A DNA stretch of 64,000 nt from Hongsoonwoonella zoysiae (GTDB taxonomy: Bacteria; Pseudomonadota; Alphaproteobacteria; Rhizobiales; Stappiaceae): the NCBI RefSeq assembly GCF_013266695.1, contig NZ_JABRXF010000002.1, positions 372,001 to 436,000 of the forward strand, read 5' to 3'. Position 1 is the first letter of the stretch; the number at the start of each line of letters is the position of its first letter. Shown piece after piece: positions 19,395-28,675 of this stretch. The translations under genes and the position numbers were made by a program. The notes under the pieces were generated by a model. The model ran no database searches, was not told where the DNA came from, and saw only the letters and a program-made list of their open reading frames with translations.

Positions 19395-20423
19395 ATGAGT
19401 ACAGAGTTCGCATCCGTCGGCGATACTGAAGAAAAGTCTATTTCCTTCATTGAAATGGGCCGGGGTTGCTATGCTTTCACCGCCGAAGGCGACCCGAACA
19501 CCGGCGTCGTCATCGGCGACGACAGCGTGCTCGTGATCGATGCGCAGGCGACGCCTGCGATGGCTGAAAAGGTGGTCGAGAAGATCCGTAAGGTGACGAG
19601 CAAGCCGATCCGCCATCTCGCGCTTACCCACTACCACGCGGTGCGCACTCTCGGTGCTTCAGGCCTGGATGCGGAAAATGTCATTGCCTCCGACCTTACC
19701 CGCCGCATGATCGCCGAACGCGGCGAAGCCGACTGGAAAAGCGAGTTAGGACGTTTTCCGCGGCTCTTTCAGGCTGCAGAGACGATTCCCGGCCTGACAT
19801 GGCCGTCCTTCACCTTTTCTTCCGCCATGTCCGTCTGGCTCGGCAATCGCGAGGTACGGCTTTCGACCCTCGGGCGTGGGCACACGATGGGAGATGTCGT
19901 CTGCTACGTGCCGGATGCTGGGGTGATGTTTGCCGGCGATCTCGTGGAACACCGTTCCGCCTGCTATTGCGGCGATGCCCATCTTGCGGATTGGCCCAGG
20001 ACGCTTGACCGCATCAGGGCGTTCAGGCCGAAAGCGTTGATGCCCGGACGTGGCGGAGCGCTGATGAGCGCGCAAGCCGCGGATGATGCGATCGACATGA
20101 CGCGCGATTTCATCGTCACATTGTTCGAGACGACGAAACGCGCCGTCAACGAGGGGGCGTCGCTGACCGAATGCTATGAAGCCGTGCGCACGGCGATGGA
20201 CCCGAAGTTCTCGGATTTCGCGATCTACGAGCACTGCATGCCCTTCAATGTCTCGCGCGCTTACGACGAGGCATCGGGCATCGATCATCCGGCGATCTGG
20301 ACCGAAGAGCGTGATCGCGAGATGTGGGAGATGCTTCAAGGCCTGGCCGATGCCCCGAATGCACCGGAGGCGGGGGCCGCGACCGGGCATGTGCTGCTGG
20401 AGGAAGAAGACGCGGCGCAATAG
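19395..20423 (+). CDS. MBL-fold metallohydrolase with altered metal motif
   Basis: A 342-residue protein of the metallo-beta-lactamase fold. The strand DDSVLVIDAQAT, the motif-2 block ALTHYHAVRTLGASG (residues 76-90), LGRGHTMGDVVCYVP and MFAGDLVEHRSACY appear in order. The usual THxHxDH is here TH79YH81AVR: the two first histidines remain but Asp and His are Val83 and Arg84, so at most one metal site is complete. The later His and Asp ligands (RGHT, AGDL) are kept. A related subgroup with this change exists as far as I recall. The reaction is unknown. The CreA gene follows 73 bases downstream. Confidence 0.85.
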   Translation: MSTEFASVGDTEEKSISFIEMGRGCYAFTAEGDPNTGVVIGDDSVLVIDAQATPAMAEKVVEKIRKVTSKPIRHLALTHYHAVRTLGASGLDAENVIASDLTRRMIAERGEADWKSELGRFPRLFQAAETIPGLTWPSFTFSSAMSVWLGNREVRLSTLGRGHTMGDVVCYVPDAGVMFAGDLVEHRSACYCGDAHLADWPRTLDRIRAFRPKALMPGRGGALMSAQAADDAIDMTRDFIVTLFETTKRAVNEGASLTECYEAVRTAMDPKFSDFAIYEHCMPFNVSRAYDEASGIDHPAIWTEERDREMWEMLQGLADAPNAPEAGAATGHVLLEEEDAAQ

Positions 20424-20496
20424 AATCTCGCTCTTTCCGGTCGCGAACGAGTGGGCGCATGCCTATATCCATTCTCGAAGCGAATGGAGAATGCTT

Positions 20497-21006
20497 ATGC
20501 GCCTTGCCGGACTTTTCATGGTGGCCCTGTTTCTTGCGGTCGCGAACCCGGCCCACGCTCAGGACGAGCCCGACCTGATCTTCAAGAAATCGACCGTTTG
20601 GAAATTGCTGACGCCGGACCACAAGCTCGCGACCTATGCGATCGACGATCCGTTGATCGACGGTGTTGCCTGCCATTTCACGGTGCCGGAAAAGGGCGGC
20701 ATCTCCGGCTGGATCGGCGTTGCGGAAGAAGTTTCCGATATTTCGCTCGCCTGCCGGCAGGTGGGGCCCGTCTCCTTCAAGGAGAAGTTCGAGCAAGGCG
20801 ATGAGATGTTCCGCCAGCGCCGCTCTTTCCTTTTTAAGAAAATGCGGATCGTGCGTGGTTGCGACAGGAAGCGCAACGTGCTCGTTTACCTGGTCTATTC
20901 CGACAAGATCATCGAAGGCAGCCCCAAGAACTCGACGTCGACCGTACCGATCATGCCGTGGGGCGAGAGCGCGGCGCCGCGCTGCGAGGAATGGCTGGAT
21001 GATTAG
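20497..21006 (+). CDS. creA: CreA family periplasmic protein
   Basis: A 169-residue exported protein with a signal peptide (about 1-22, cleavage at AHAQD). The mature part contains LTPDHKLATYAIDDPLIDGV, CHFTVPEKGGISGWIGVAE and ISLACRQVGP, which match the CreA family (DxKI, FDDPxVxGVxC, GG, GLAEDxSDxSIACRQ). CreA function is unknown even in Escherichia coli. I chose ATG 20497 because GGAGA (20485-20489) is seven bases upstream; an ATG at 20491 would be too close to it. The two or three cysteines may form disulfides. Confidence 0.88.
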   Translation: MRLAGLFMVALFLAVANPAHAQDEPDLIFKKSTVWKLLTPDHKLATYAIDDPLIDGVACHFTVPEKGGISGWIGVAEEVSDISLACRQVGPVSFKEKFEQGDEMFRQRRSFLFKKMRIVRGCDRKRNVLVYLVYSDKIIEGSPKNSTSTVPIMPWGESAAPRCEEWLDD

Positions 21007-21092
21007 GGTTTGGACCCATGAAATTGACGGAAACGGTTAGAGCCGATTTGGCCGGCTACTTTGTCGCAAGAACTTGAAAACCGGTCGGTCGA

Positions 21093-21428
21093 TCAGCTCG
21101 CCGTTTCCTTGATACCGTCCTTGGCGGCGGCGAGCACTTCCGGCGGGCAGAAGTGACGCTGTAGAAGCAGCATCACGTCCTTGGCGGCCTCGCTTGCGAC
21201 CCTGTAAAAGATTGTGGTGCCTTCTCGGCGTGTGGCGACGATTCCCTGCGCACGCAGCAGGGCCAGTTGCTGGGAAACCGTCGGCATTCGCATCCCCGTC
21301 AGGTCCGCAAGCTGGCCGACGCTCACCTCCTCCTCAGCCATATGGCAGAGAAGCATGAGACGTGGGGCGGACGCCAGCATCTTCAGAAAGGTGGCGGCTT
21401 CTTCCGCCTTGTCCTCAAGAGGATTCAT
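21093..21428 (-). CDS. ArsR-family regulator with BigR/SqrR-like cysteine pair
   Basis: A 111-residue winged-helix regulator. KMLASAPRLMLLCHMAEEE and LTGMRMPTVSQQLALLR are the typical ArsR/SmtB helices; TVSQQLALL is the recognition helix. Two cysteines, Cys28 and Cys94, are 66 residues apart. That is the same spacing as the redox pair Cys41/Cys107 of the persulfide sensor SqrR, and they lie in the same two helices. The ELCVC metal site of arsenic or cadmium sensors is absent. I infer a reactive-sulfur or redox sensor that releases DNA on forming a di- or tetrasulfide link. No sulfide oxidation gene is adjacent, so its target lies elsewhere or is itself. Confidence 0.9.
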   Translation of the reverse strand: MNPLEDKAEEAATFLKMLASAPRLMLLCHMAEEEVSVGQLADLTGMRMPTVSQQLALLRAQGIVATRREGTTIFYRVASEAAKDVMLLLQRHFCPPEVLAAAKDGIKETAS

Positions 21429-22184
21429 GATTATCGACCATCGTTAAATCCGGTTGAAGCGCAAGGAACCACCCCTTCGATGCATTTTGGGGCTTGATAG
21501 CGGCGATGCGCGATACGTAACGGAATTTCGCCCGGAATATATCCACATGAGCGATGTCACATTCAAGTGACGCGATGATCGTAAATCGATAATTGTTGAG
21601 AAAACGCGTGGGTTCTCAACGGGATTTCTAGAATCTTACCGATTTGCAGAAGCCCGCACCGTGCAGGCATTGGTTATGTGCAGCGAGGGAGCCAGCGGGT
21701 TCGCGCGGAGCGGTGACCAAGCCCGCCATCATCAGGAAGGGCGCTAAAATGGCCGTAAGGATGAAAGCGCGGGTGGCGAAGTCAAGGATGTGCTGGCGCA
21801 TCGAAGGGGTCTCGCAACTCGAATACTCAGGATGCGGAAATCTTACCCAAGCGCCCTTGAATGCAGCCTGAGGGGGCAATTTAGCTGCCGTTCAGGATCG
21901 TTAACGCTTCAAGAGCCTTGCTTCGGGGGTTGACCGGCAGTGTCATTCGGTTCAAAAGCTTTTGTCATGACAACGGCCGCGAAGACGATCATTTTGACGA
22001 TCATTATTTGCAGCTAGCGACATCGCTGGCTGTGGCCGTTCTCCTCATGCAGATGCGCCCCAAGGGGCCTTGAGACGGACGCCCCGGTCAGCCGGCTGGA
22101 GGATGATCCCTCGCATGCGCGATCATCTCCCTCTAATCGTTTACCGCGCAATGGAAACATGTGCGCCAATGGAGACGGATCGGC
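21429..22184. other. 756-base spacer between the ArsR gene and cysS
   Basis: It contains a possible small secreted protein (21628-21801, minus), an 8-base perfect inverted repeat GTTGAGAA/TTCTCAAC (21595-21602 and 21613-21620), and a tandem GACGATCATT direct repeat at about 21977-22000. The hairpin AGCTAGCG/CGCTGGCT follows near 22012-22031. The promoters for the ArsR gene and cysS must lie here. I see no T-box or other recognisable riboswitch. Confidence 0.5.
21628..21801 (-). CDS. Possible small membrane or secreted protein
   Basis: A 57-residue frame starting MRQHILDFATRA with one hydrophobic helix (about 12-30) and a C-terminal part with two cysteines (NQCLHGAGFC). The upstream sequence lacks a clear ribosome binding site and I know no homologue. 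It lies alone in the spacer before cysS. It may be a single-pass peptide or simply a chance frame; the hydrophobic-then-Cys pattern is the only positive evidence. Confidence 0.3.
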   Translation of the reverse strand: MRQHILDFATRAFILTAILAPFLMMAGLVTAPREPAGSLAAHNQCLHGAGFCKSVRF

Positions 22185-23636
22185 ATGAGTGAGGCGACGC
22201 CGGTGAGGCACGAGCTGAAACTTACCAATACGCTGTCGCGCGAACGCGAGACCTTCTTGCCGGAAGATCCTGAAAACGTGCGCATGTACGTTTGCGGGCC
22301 GACCGTTTACGACTATGCCCACATCGGCAATGCACGGCCTGTCGTCGTTTTTGACGTCCTTTTTCGGCTCCTGCGCCATCTCTATGGCGAGGACCACGTT
22401 ACCTATGTGCGCAACATCACCGACGTCGACGACAAGATAAACGCACGCGCGGCTGAGGAGGGCGTTTCGATCCGCGACCTCACCGAACGCACGGCGGCGC
22501 AGTTTCACGCCGATATGCATGCGCTCGGTGCGCTCGATCCCACGGTCGAGCCGCGTGCGACGGAACATATCGACGATATGAAGGCGATGATCGAGACCTT
22601 GGTCGAAAAGGGCAACGCCTATGTCGCCGAAGAACACGTGCTTTTCGACGTTTCCTCCATGGCGGAGTATGGCGAATTGTCCGGCCGATCGATCGAGGAC
22701 ATGAAGGCCGGTGCGCGTGTCGAGGTCGCTCCTTACAAGAAGGGGCCGATGGATTTTGTGCTCTGGAAACCCTCGAAAGAGGGCGAACCCGGCTGGCCGA
22801 GTCCCTGCGGGATCGAGGCGCCGGGGCGGCCCGGCTGGCATATCGAATGCTCGGCCATGGCGGGCAAGCACCTGGGCAAGACGTTCGACATCCACGGCGG
22901 CGGCCTGGACCTCACGTTCCCGCATCACGAGAACGAGCTCGCCCAGTCCCGCTGCAGCCACGATACGCAGATCATGGCCCGCTACTGGCTGCACAACGGC
23001 TTCCTGCAGGTGGAAGGCGAGAAGATGTCGAAGTCGCTCGGCAACTTCTTCACCGTGCATGAGCTTCTCGATACCGACAAGGTCGGCGGGCGGAAGTGGC
23101 CAGGCCATACGATCCGCCTCGTCCTGCTCATGACGCAGTATCGCCAGCCGCTCGATTTTACCGAGAAGTCGCTCGTCGAAGCCGACAAGCTGCTCGACCG
23201 CTGGGCAGAGTTGATGAAGATGAACGAAGCGAGCCTCGATTTCGGACGCAATCCGCCTGACGAAATCCTCACAGCCGTTTGCGACGACCTGAACACGCCA
23301 AGGGCCATTGCCGCGATCCACGGATTTGCACGTGAGGCGCGCAAGGGGGACTTTTCGGCGGCGCAGAAGCTGACGGACGCGTTGGAATTCCTCGGCTTCG
23401 CGCCCGCAGTGATGCTCACCCGCATGCAGAAGACCGAGATCGCGAGCGCAGCGGATCCGGCGCTTTCCGCGCGGGTTGAAGGCATGATAGCGGAGCGTCT
23501 TGCCGCGCGCGCTGCAAAGGATTGGGCGGAAGCCGACCGTATACGCGATGAACTGGCGTCTGAAGGAATCCTGCTAAAAGACTATAAGGACAAGGAAACC
23601 GGTGAGCCGAAAACAACCTGGGAGGTGAGCCGGTGA
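22185..23636 (+). CDS. cysS: Cysteine--tRNA ligase
   Basis: A 483-residue class I synthetase. [18 protein letters not shown] holds the zinc-binding Cys and the HIGH motif (HIGN), WHIECSAM and [11 protein letters not shown] supply the remaining zinc ligands, and [10 protein letters not shown] is the KMSKS loop. The DALR-type C-terminal domain is intact. I chose ATG 22185 ([11 protein letters not shown]) with GGAG at 22171-22174; an upstream frame extension is not conserved. The stop overlaps the GTG of the GFA-family gene by four bases, so it heads a cysS-GFA-cimA transcription unit. Confidence 0.96.
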   Translation: MSEATPVRHELKLTNTLSRERETFLPEDPENVRMYVCGPTVYDYAHIGNARPVVVFDVLFRLLRHLYGEDHVTYVRNITDVDDKINARAAEEGVSIRDLTERTAAQFHADMHALGALDPTVEPRATEHIDDMKAMIETLVEKGNAYVAEEHVLFDVSSMAEYGELSGRSIEDMKAGARVEVAPYKKGPMDFVLWKPSKEGEPGWPSPCGIEAPGRPGWHIECSAMAGKHLGKTFDIHGGGLDLTFPHHENELAQSRCSHDTQIMARYWLHNGFLQVEGEKMSKSLGNFFTVHELLDTDKVGGRKWPGHTIRLVLLMTQYRQPLDFTEKSLVEADKLLDRWAELMKMNEASLDFGRNPPDEILTAVCDDLNTPRAIAAIHGFAREARKGDFSAAQKLTDALEFLGFAPAVMLTRMQKTEIASAADPALSARVEGMIAERLAARAAKDWAEADRIRDELASEGILLKDYKDKETGEPKTTWEVSR

Positions 23637-24130
23637 CCGAAGTGCTGCCGATCGTACACACCGGCGGATGCCAGTGCGGGGCTGTTCGTTTTCGCGTGGA
23701 AGGCAAGCTCGGCACGGCCTCTATCTGCCATTGCCGCATGTGCCAGAAGGCTTATGGCTCCTTCTACGCCCCGCTTGTCGAGGTGCCTGCCATGGGCTTC
23801 ACATGGACGCGGGGGCTGCCGCGCATGTTCCAGAGTTCGAACCATGTCGCGCGCGGGTTCTGTGCAGATTGTGGAACGCAGCTTACCTATGAGGCGCCGG
23901 GAGATTCTATCGCCGTTTCCATCGGCGCCTTCGACCGTCCGGACGAGATCGAGCCGACGATCCAGTACGGCACCGAAGGGAAGCTTCACTATGTTGACGA
24001 TCTTCCGTCGCTGCCGAAGCGGGAGACGATGGATGACACGGAAGAAGCGCCTTTCCTGAAGTCGATCGAATCCTACCAGCACCCCGACCATGACACGCCC
24101 GAATGGCCCGCCAAGGAGCGCAGGAAATGA
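23633..24130 (+). CDS. GFA (CENP-V/Gfa-like) family zinc protein
   Basis: A 165-residue protein of the glutathione-dependent formaldehyde-activating enzyme family. [31 protein letters not shown] and [12 protein letters not shown] provide the two zinc-binding cysteine sets of the fold. The start is GTG 23633, overlapping the cysS stop (GTGA), and the stop overlaps the cimA start (ATGA), indicating coupled translation in one operon. Family members are named for a formaldehyde-glutathione activity seen in one enzyme; most have no proven reaction, so none is assigned here. Confidence 0.9.
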   Translation: MTEVLPIVHTGGCQCGAVRFRVEGKLGTASICHCRMCQKAYGSFYAPLVEVPAMGFTWTRGLPRMFQSSNHVARGFCADCGTQLTYEAPGDSIAVSIGAFDRPDEIEPTIQYGTEGKLHYVDDLPSLPKRETMDDTEEAPFLKSIESYQHPDHDTPEWPAKERRK

Positions 24131-25719
24131 GCCGCGAGCGCCTTTATCTTTTCGACACCACATTGCGCGACGGCCAGCAGACGAGCGGTATCGATTTTTC
24201 CGTCGACGAGAAGATCGCGATTGCCGATCTGCTGGAGCGCCTGGGTGTCGACTACGTGGAAGGTGGCTATCCCGGCGCCAACCCGACCGATTCCGCTTTC
24301 TTTGCGGAAAAGCGCACGAAAAAGGCGGCTTTCACGGCCTTCGGAATGACGAAGCGGGCAGGGCGCTCGGTCTCGAACGATCCCGGTATTCAAGGCCTGC
24401 TTGAGGCGAAAGCGGATGCGATCTGCTTCGTCGCCAAGTCCTGGGACTATCATGTGCGTGTGGCTCTGGAGACGACGAACGAGGAAAACCTCGTCTCCAT
24501 TCGAGACAGCGTCATCGCCGCAAGGGAAGCGGGCCGCGAGCCGCTGGTCGATTGCGAACATTTCTTCGACGGTTACAAGGCGAACCGGGATTACGCGCTA
24601 GCCTGCGCGAAGAAAGCCTATGATGCGGGCGCGCGCTGGATCGTGCTTTGCGATACCAACGGCGGCACCATGCCAGGTGATGTGCGCCGGATTGTGGAGG
24701 ATGTAAGGAGCGTGGTGCCGGGAAGCCACCTCGGCATTCATGCCCATGACGACACGGGGCAGGCGGTCGCCAATTCGCTGGCGGCCGTCGAGGCGGGGTG
24801 CCGCCAGATACAAGGCACGCTGAACGGCATCGGCGAGCGCTGCGGCAATGCGAATCTCACCTCGCTCATCCCGACCCTGATGCTGAAGGCGCCTTACAAC
24901 GAAATGTTCGAAGTCGGCATCAGCAATGAGGGCCTGAGGGATATCGCGGCGATTTCCCATGCCTTCGACGAGCTCATCAACCGTGCGCCAGATGTCCACG
25001 CGCCTTATGTCGGTGCGAATGCGTTCGCGACGAAGGCGGGTATCCATGCTTCCGCTCTCCTGAAAGAGCCCGAGACCTACGAGCACATCCCGCCTGAAAC
25101 GGTGGGTAACCGGCGGCGCGTGCTCGTTTCCGATCAGGCCGGCAAGTCGAACCTCATCAACGAACTGTCGCGGATAGGCATCGAGGTCGACCGCAAGGAT
25201 CCAAGGCTTGACGGGCTACTGACGGACATCAAGGAGCGCGAGGCGCAGGGCTACTCCTACGAGGCGGCCGATGCTTCGTTCGAACTTCTGGCGCGGCGCA
25301 GGCTTGGCGAAGTGCCGAATTATTTCGACGTAAAATCTTTTCGCGTAATGGTGGAGCGGCGTTTCAACGCGATTGGCGAACTCGTCACCGTGTCGGAGGC
25401 CGTGGTGAAGGTGGATATCGACGGCGAGACGCGCATGTCGGTTGCCGAAGGCAACGGCCCGGTCAATGCGCTTGATATCGCGCTGCGCAAGGATCTCGGC
25501 CGATATCAGTCGGCGATCGACGGGATGGAGCTTATCGACTTCAAGGTGCGCATCCTGAACGGCGGCACGGATGCTGTCACCCGCGTGCTGATCGAAAGTC
25601 AGGACAAGGTTTCACACAAGCGTTGGTTCACGATCGGCGTTTCCGGCAATATCGTGGACGCATCCTTCCAGGCGCTGATCGATTCCGTGACCTACGCGCT
25701 TTTGAAAGCGGGCGTCTGA
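24127..25719 (+). CDS. cimA: (R)-citramalate synthase
   Basis: A 530-residue enzyme that joins pyruvate and acetyl-CoA to citramalate, opening the threonine-independent isoleucine route. YLFDTTLRDGQQTSG is the DTTLRDGxQ catalytic and metal block of the DRE-TIM metallolyases, IHAHDDTGQAVANSLAAVEA carries the metal histidines, and GTLNGIGERCGNANL follows. The C-terminal 120 residues match the LeuA dimer/allosteric domain, which in this family binds isoleucine. Length fits the long CimA group rather than 2-isopropylmalate synthase. ATGA overlap with the upstream gene and an upstream GGAG fix the start. Confidence 0.92.
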   Translation: MSRERLYLFDTTLRDGQQTSGIDFSVDEKIAIADLLERLGVDYVEGGYPGANPTDSAFFAEKRTKKAAFTAFGMTKRAGRSVSNDPGIQGLLEAKADAICFVAKSWDYHVRVALETTNEENLVSIRDSVIAAREAGREPLVDCEHFFDGYKANRDYALACAKKAYDAGARWIVLCDTNGGTMPGDVRRIVEDVRSVVPGSHLGIHAHDDTGQAVANSLAAVEAGCRQIQGTLNGIGERCGNANLTSLIPTLMLKAPYNEMFEVGISNEGLRDIAAISHAFDELINRAPDVHAPYVGANAFATKAGIHASALLKEPETYEHIPPETVGNRRRVLVSDQAGKSNLINELSRIGIEVDRKDPRLDGLLTDIKEREAQGYSYEAADASFELLARRRLGEVPNYFDVKSFRVMVERRFNAIGELVTVSEAVVKVDIDGETRMSVAEGNGPVNALDIALRKDLGRYQSAIDGMELIDFKVRILNGGTDAVTRVLIESQDKVSHKRWFTIGVSGNIVDASFQALIDSVTYALLKAGV

Positions 25720-25780
25720 TCCGCACAGTCTGACTTAAAAGCCGGCGGACGGAGTTCGCTCGGCCACTTCTGGAGCTTTC

Positions 25781-26692
25781 ATGACCGAGATTGCCCACGC
25801 ACGAACGCCGGAGCAGGCGGAACTGCGCCTTGGAATGATGGCGGGTCTTTCCGCTTACCTGCTTTGGGGATTCCTGCCGATCTATTACACGCTGACCGAC
25901 ACCGTGCCGGCGCTTGTCGTCGTCGCGCATCGCGTGATCTGGTCCGTCGGTTTCGTCGGGCTTTATCTGGCACTGGTCGGGCGCTCTGGCGAGGTTCGAG
26001 CGATACTCGCCGACCGGAACCTGCTGTCGCGGCTCTTCCTGTCGGCCTGCGTGATTTCCCTCAACTGGCTGACATTCATCTGGGCTATCGATGTGGGCCG
26101 CGTGCTTGAAGTCAGCTTCGGCTATTTCATCAACCCGCTTGTCAGCATCGTCATAGGCATGGTCTTTCTGGGCGAAAGACTGAACAGGACGCAGACGGCG
26201 GCCGTCGGGCTGACCGTTTTCGCCATCGCAATACAGGCGGTTTCCCTTGGCGCTTTGCCCTGGGTGTCGCTTGCGCTTGCCTTCAGCTTCGCCACCTATG
26301 GATATTTGAGAAAGACGAGCCCGGTGGGCGCGACGCCCGGCCTTCTCGTCGAGGCATTGCTGGTCAGCCCGTTCTTCCTCGGGCTGCTGCTTTATCTTGG
26401 AGCGGTGGGCGAAAATGTGCTGCCGAGCGATGATCCAGGTCTCATGGTTGCCCTGATCGGCACGGGCGCCGTCACCGCGCTGCCGCTCATCCTGTTTGCG
26501 ACGGGCGCGCGGCGGCTGCCGCTTTCCGTCATGGGCTTCATGCAGTATCTCGCGCCATCCATCCACTTCATCCTGGCGATTTCGATCTGGAATGAACCGC
26601 TATCGCAGGCAAAGCTCGCAAGTTTCGTGCTGATCTGGATATCGCTGGCAATATTTTCGATCGACATGCTGCGCAGGGGACGGCGGCGGTAA
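25781..26692 (+). CDS. rarD: EamA family transporter RarD
   Basis: A 303-residue membrane protein with ten predicted helices in two EamA halves. GMMAGLSAYLLWGFLPIYY is the typical RarD opening, and EVSFGYFINPLVSIVIGMVF and FMQYLAPSIHFILAI are conserved blocks in the family. RarD was named from a chloramphenicol-sensitive phenotype; its substrate is not established. It follows cimA by 61 bases in the same direction and could be the last gene of that unit. It converges on cbiB with only six bases between the stops. Confidence 0.9.
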   Translation: MTEIAHARTPEQAELRLGMMAGLSAYLLWGFLPIYYTLTDTVPALVVVAHRVIWSVGFVGLYLALVGRSGEVRAILADRNLLSRLFLSACVISLNWLTFIWAIDVGRVLEVSFGYFINPLVSIVIGMVFLGERLNRTQTAAVGLTVFAIAIQAVSLGALPWVSLALAFSFATYGYLRKTSPVGATPGLLVEALLVSPFFLGLLLYLGAVGENVLPSDDPGLMVALIGTGAVTALPLILFATGARRLPLSVMGFMQYLAPSIHFILAISIWNEPLSQAKLASFVLIWISLAIFSIDMLRRGRRR

Positions 26693-26698
26693 GCGCGT

Positions 26699-27667
26699 TC
26701 ACAGCGCGGCGATGATCCCGATGATGGCAGCCTGTATGACGCATGCGCCGGCGAAGACGCGCAAGGCGCGGGTGATATCATCCGCACGAGCCTCGCGCCG
26801 GCCGTTTTCGTTCATGAACGGATCGTCGACCTCATACCCCGAATAGCGGCGCGGGCCGGCAAGTGCGAGGCCGAGAGCGCCTGCCATGGCGGCTTCCGGC
26901 CAGCCTGCATTGGGCGAGCGGTGGCGCGACGCATCCGCCTTCATGATCCGGAATGCCGTCGCGATACTTCCGCGTGCAAGGGGAGCCGACAGCGCGATGA
27001 AAAGCCCAGCAAGACGGGAAGCGGGCAGGTTTACCAGATCGTCGAAGCGGGCCGACGCCCATCCGAAATCCCGATGCTTGTCGGTCTTGTGTCCGATCAT
27101 GGAATCGGCGGTATTTATGGCCTTGTAAGCGATCAACCCCGGAAGTCCCAGAGCCAGAAACCAGAAGGCGGGGGCTACGATGCCATCCGAGAAGTTCTCC
27201 GAACACGATTCGATCGATGCCCGTGAAATTCCGGCCTCATCCAGCGTTTTTGGATCGCGGCCGACAATCATCGCGACCTTAGCGCGGGCCGCGTCGAGGC
27301 CATGCTTTGCCAAAGCGTCGCGCACTCGTGCGACGTGGTCGTAGAGGCTGCGCTGCGCGAGGAAGACGGCGGCCATCAGCACGATGCCGATCTCACCATA
27401 AGGGATGAGACGCAAGATGCCTTCGATAAGCAAACCCAGCATGAACGAGACAGCCACGAATGCGGCGAGAAAAACCGCGCCGTAGATTTTTCTCAGGCGC
27501 GGGGACAGATCCGGCGTGTTGAAATCCTGATCGGCTATGGAAATGACCGCACCAAAAAGGGCGACCGGGTGAGGCAGGCGCCGCCAAAGCCAGTCCGGAT
27601 CGCCCACAAGGGCATCTAGCAGAAGGGCTGCGAACAGAAGAACGGCAATGTCCGGAAAAAGCAGCAT
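26699..27667 (-). CDS. cbiB: Adenosylcobinamide-phosphate synthase (CbiB; CobD of Pseudomonas denitrificans naming)
   Basis: A 322-residue integral membrane enzyme of late cobalamin synthesis that attaches aminopropanol (or its phosphate) to adenosylcobyric acid. LLDALVGDPDWLWRRLPHPV is the family N-terminus, ESCSENFSDGIVAPAFW and GLIAYKAINTADSMIGHK are the core motifs, and RHRSPNAGWPEAAMAGALG is the C-terminal signature. The start is six bases after the cobC stop, so both form an operon and catalyse adjacent steps. The rest of the cob genes are not in the window. Confidence 0.94.
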   Translation of the reverse strand: MLLFPDIAVLLFAALLLDALVGDPDWLWRRLPHPVALFGAVISIADQDFNTPDLSPRLRKIYGAVFLAAFVAVSFMLGLLIEGILRLIPYGEIGIVLMAAVFLAQRSLYDHVARVRDALAKHGLDAARAKVAMIVGRDPKTLDEAGISRASIESCSENFSDGIVAPAFWFLALGLPGLIAYKAINTADSMIGHKTDKHRDFGWASARFDDLVNLPASRLAGLFIALSAPLARGSIATAFRIMKADASRHRSPNAGWPEAAMAGALGLALAGPRRYSGYEVDDPFMNENGRREARADDITRALRVFAGACVIQAAIIGIIAAL

Positions 27668-27673
27668 GTCCCG

Positions 27674-28675
27674 TCAGATATCGGCAAGGGCTTCCTGAAG
27701 CCCCGCTGTCAGACGTTCGAGATTCGCGCGACTGCCCGGCAAACCGAACCTGAGCCAGGTTGGGGCGTAAGCGAACTTACGCGTCCAGATACGCCTTTTT
27801 GCAAGCGCTTCATGAAGAGCTTCCGCTTTTTCGTGCGCGGCTAGCGCGAACAGGGGCGTTCCGCCAAATACCGTCAGCCCGCATTCGTGAAGGGCGATGT
27901 TCAGGTCCGCGATCTCTTCGGCGAGTGTCGAAAAGGCTTTCGCCTGCCATTCCTTGTCGGACAGGGCCCTGGTGCCGATCGCGATCGCGGGGCCGGAGAC
28001 GGCCCAGCTTTCAAGCGATGCGGAGAGAGCCTCCGTAATATTCCGCGGGCCTGCGAGAAAGCCGAGGCGCAGGCCCGCCAGGCCGAAAAACTTGCCGAAG
28101 GAGCGTAGTACCAGAACAGGCTCGTTCGCTAGATGCGGCAGGACGCTTGCTCCTGGAACGCAATCGGCAAAGGCTTCGTCGACGATGAGACAGCCGCCGC
28201 GGCCGCCAAGCTCGCGGGCGAGATGCAAGAGCGATCCGACGTCCGTCAACCTGCCGTCCGGGTTGTTCGGGTTGACGATGACGGCTATCCGGCAGCCGTC
28301 CGGCAACGAATAGGGGCTGGCAGCCTCCACGACTGTCCTGCCCGCGCCGCGCCAGGATTCTGCATGGCTGCTATAGGTCGGCGAGACGACTGCCACATCT
28401 CCGTCAGGCAGAAGACGCGGCAGCCAGCCGAGGAGAGACTGCGTACCCGGTGCCGTGGTCAGGCCGATGTTCGCCGGGACGCCATAGGTCCTTCGCCCCG
28501 CTTTAAGCAATTGATCGAGATCGTCTTCGGACGGCAGCCGGTGCCAGACATGATGCGCAATGTCATGGGGCAGCGGATAGGCATGCGGATTTATTCCGGT
28601 CGACAGGTCGAGCCAGTCTTCGATCGTTCCGCCATGCCGACGCATTGCCGCGCCGAGGTCTCCGCCGTGTTCCAT
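27674..28675 (-). CDS. cobC: Threonine-phosphate decarboxylase-like aminotransferase (CobC)
   Basis: A 333-residue PLP enzyme of the class I/II aminotransferase fold that provides (R)-1-aminopropan-2-ol phosphate for the cobalamin linker. WLDLSTGINPHAYPLP is the family N-terminal block, VNPNNPDGR and IVDEAFAD are cofactor contacts, and LRSFGKFFGLAGLRLGFLAG holds the PLP lysine. I start at MEHGGDLGAAM (28675), the conserved family beginning; an upstream extension is in frame but not family-like. Enterobacterial naming would call it CobD. It is followed within six bases by cbiB. No cobalamin riboswitch is recognisable upstream. Confidence 0.9.
   Translation of the reverse strand: MEHGGDLGAAMRRHGGTIEDWLDLSTGINPHAYPLPHDIAHHVWHRLPSEDDLDQLLKAGRRTYGVPANIGLTTAPGTQSLLGWLPRLLPDGDVAVVSPTYSSHAESWRGAGRTVVEAASPYSLPDGCRIAVIVNPNNPDGRLTDVGSLLHLARELGGRGGCLIVDEAFADCVPGASVLPHLANEPVLVLRSFGKFFGLAGLRLGFLAGPRNITEALSASLESWAVSGPAIAIGTRALSDKEWQAKAFSTLAEEIADLNIALHECGLTVFGGTPLFALAAHEKAEALHEALAKRRIWTRKFAYAPTWLRFGLPGSRANLERLTAGLQEALADI

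Noticed and set aside
22014-23321. A 435-codon frame on the minus strand opposite cysS
   Set aside because: Shadow of a certain synthetase gene; no ribosome binding site or recognisable motif.
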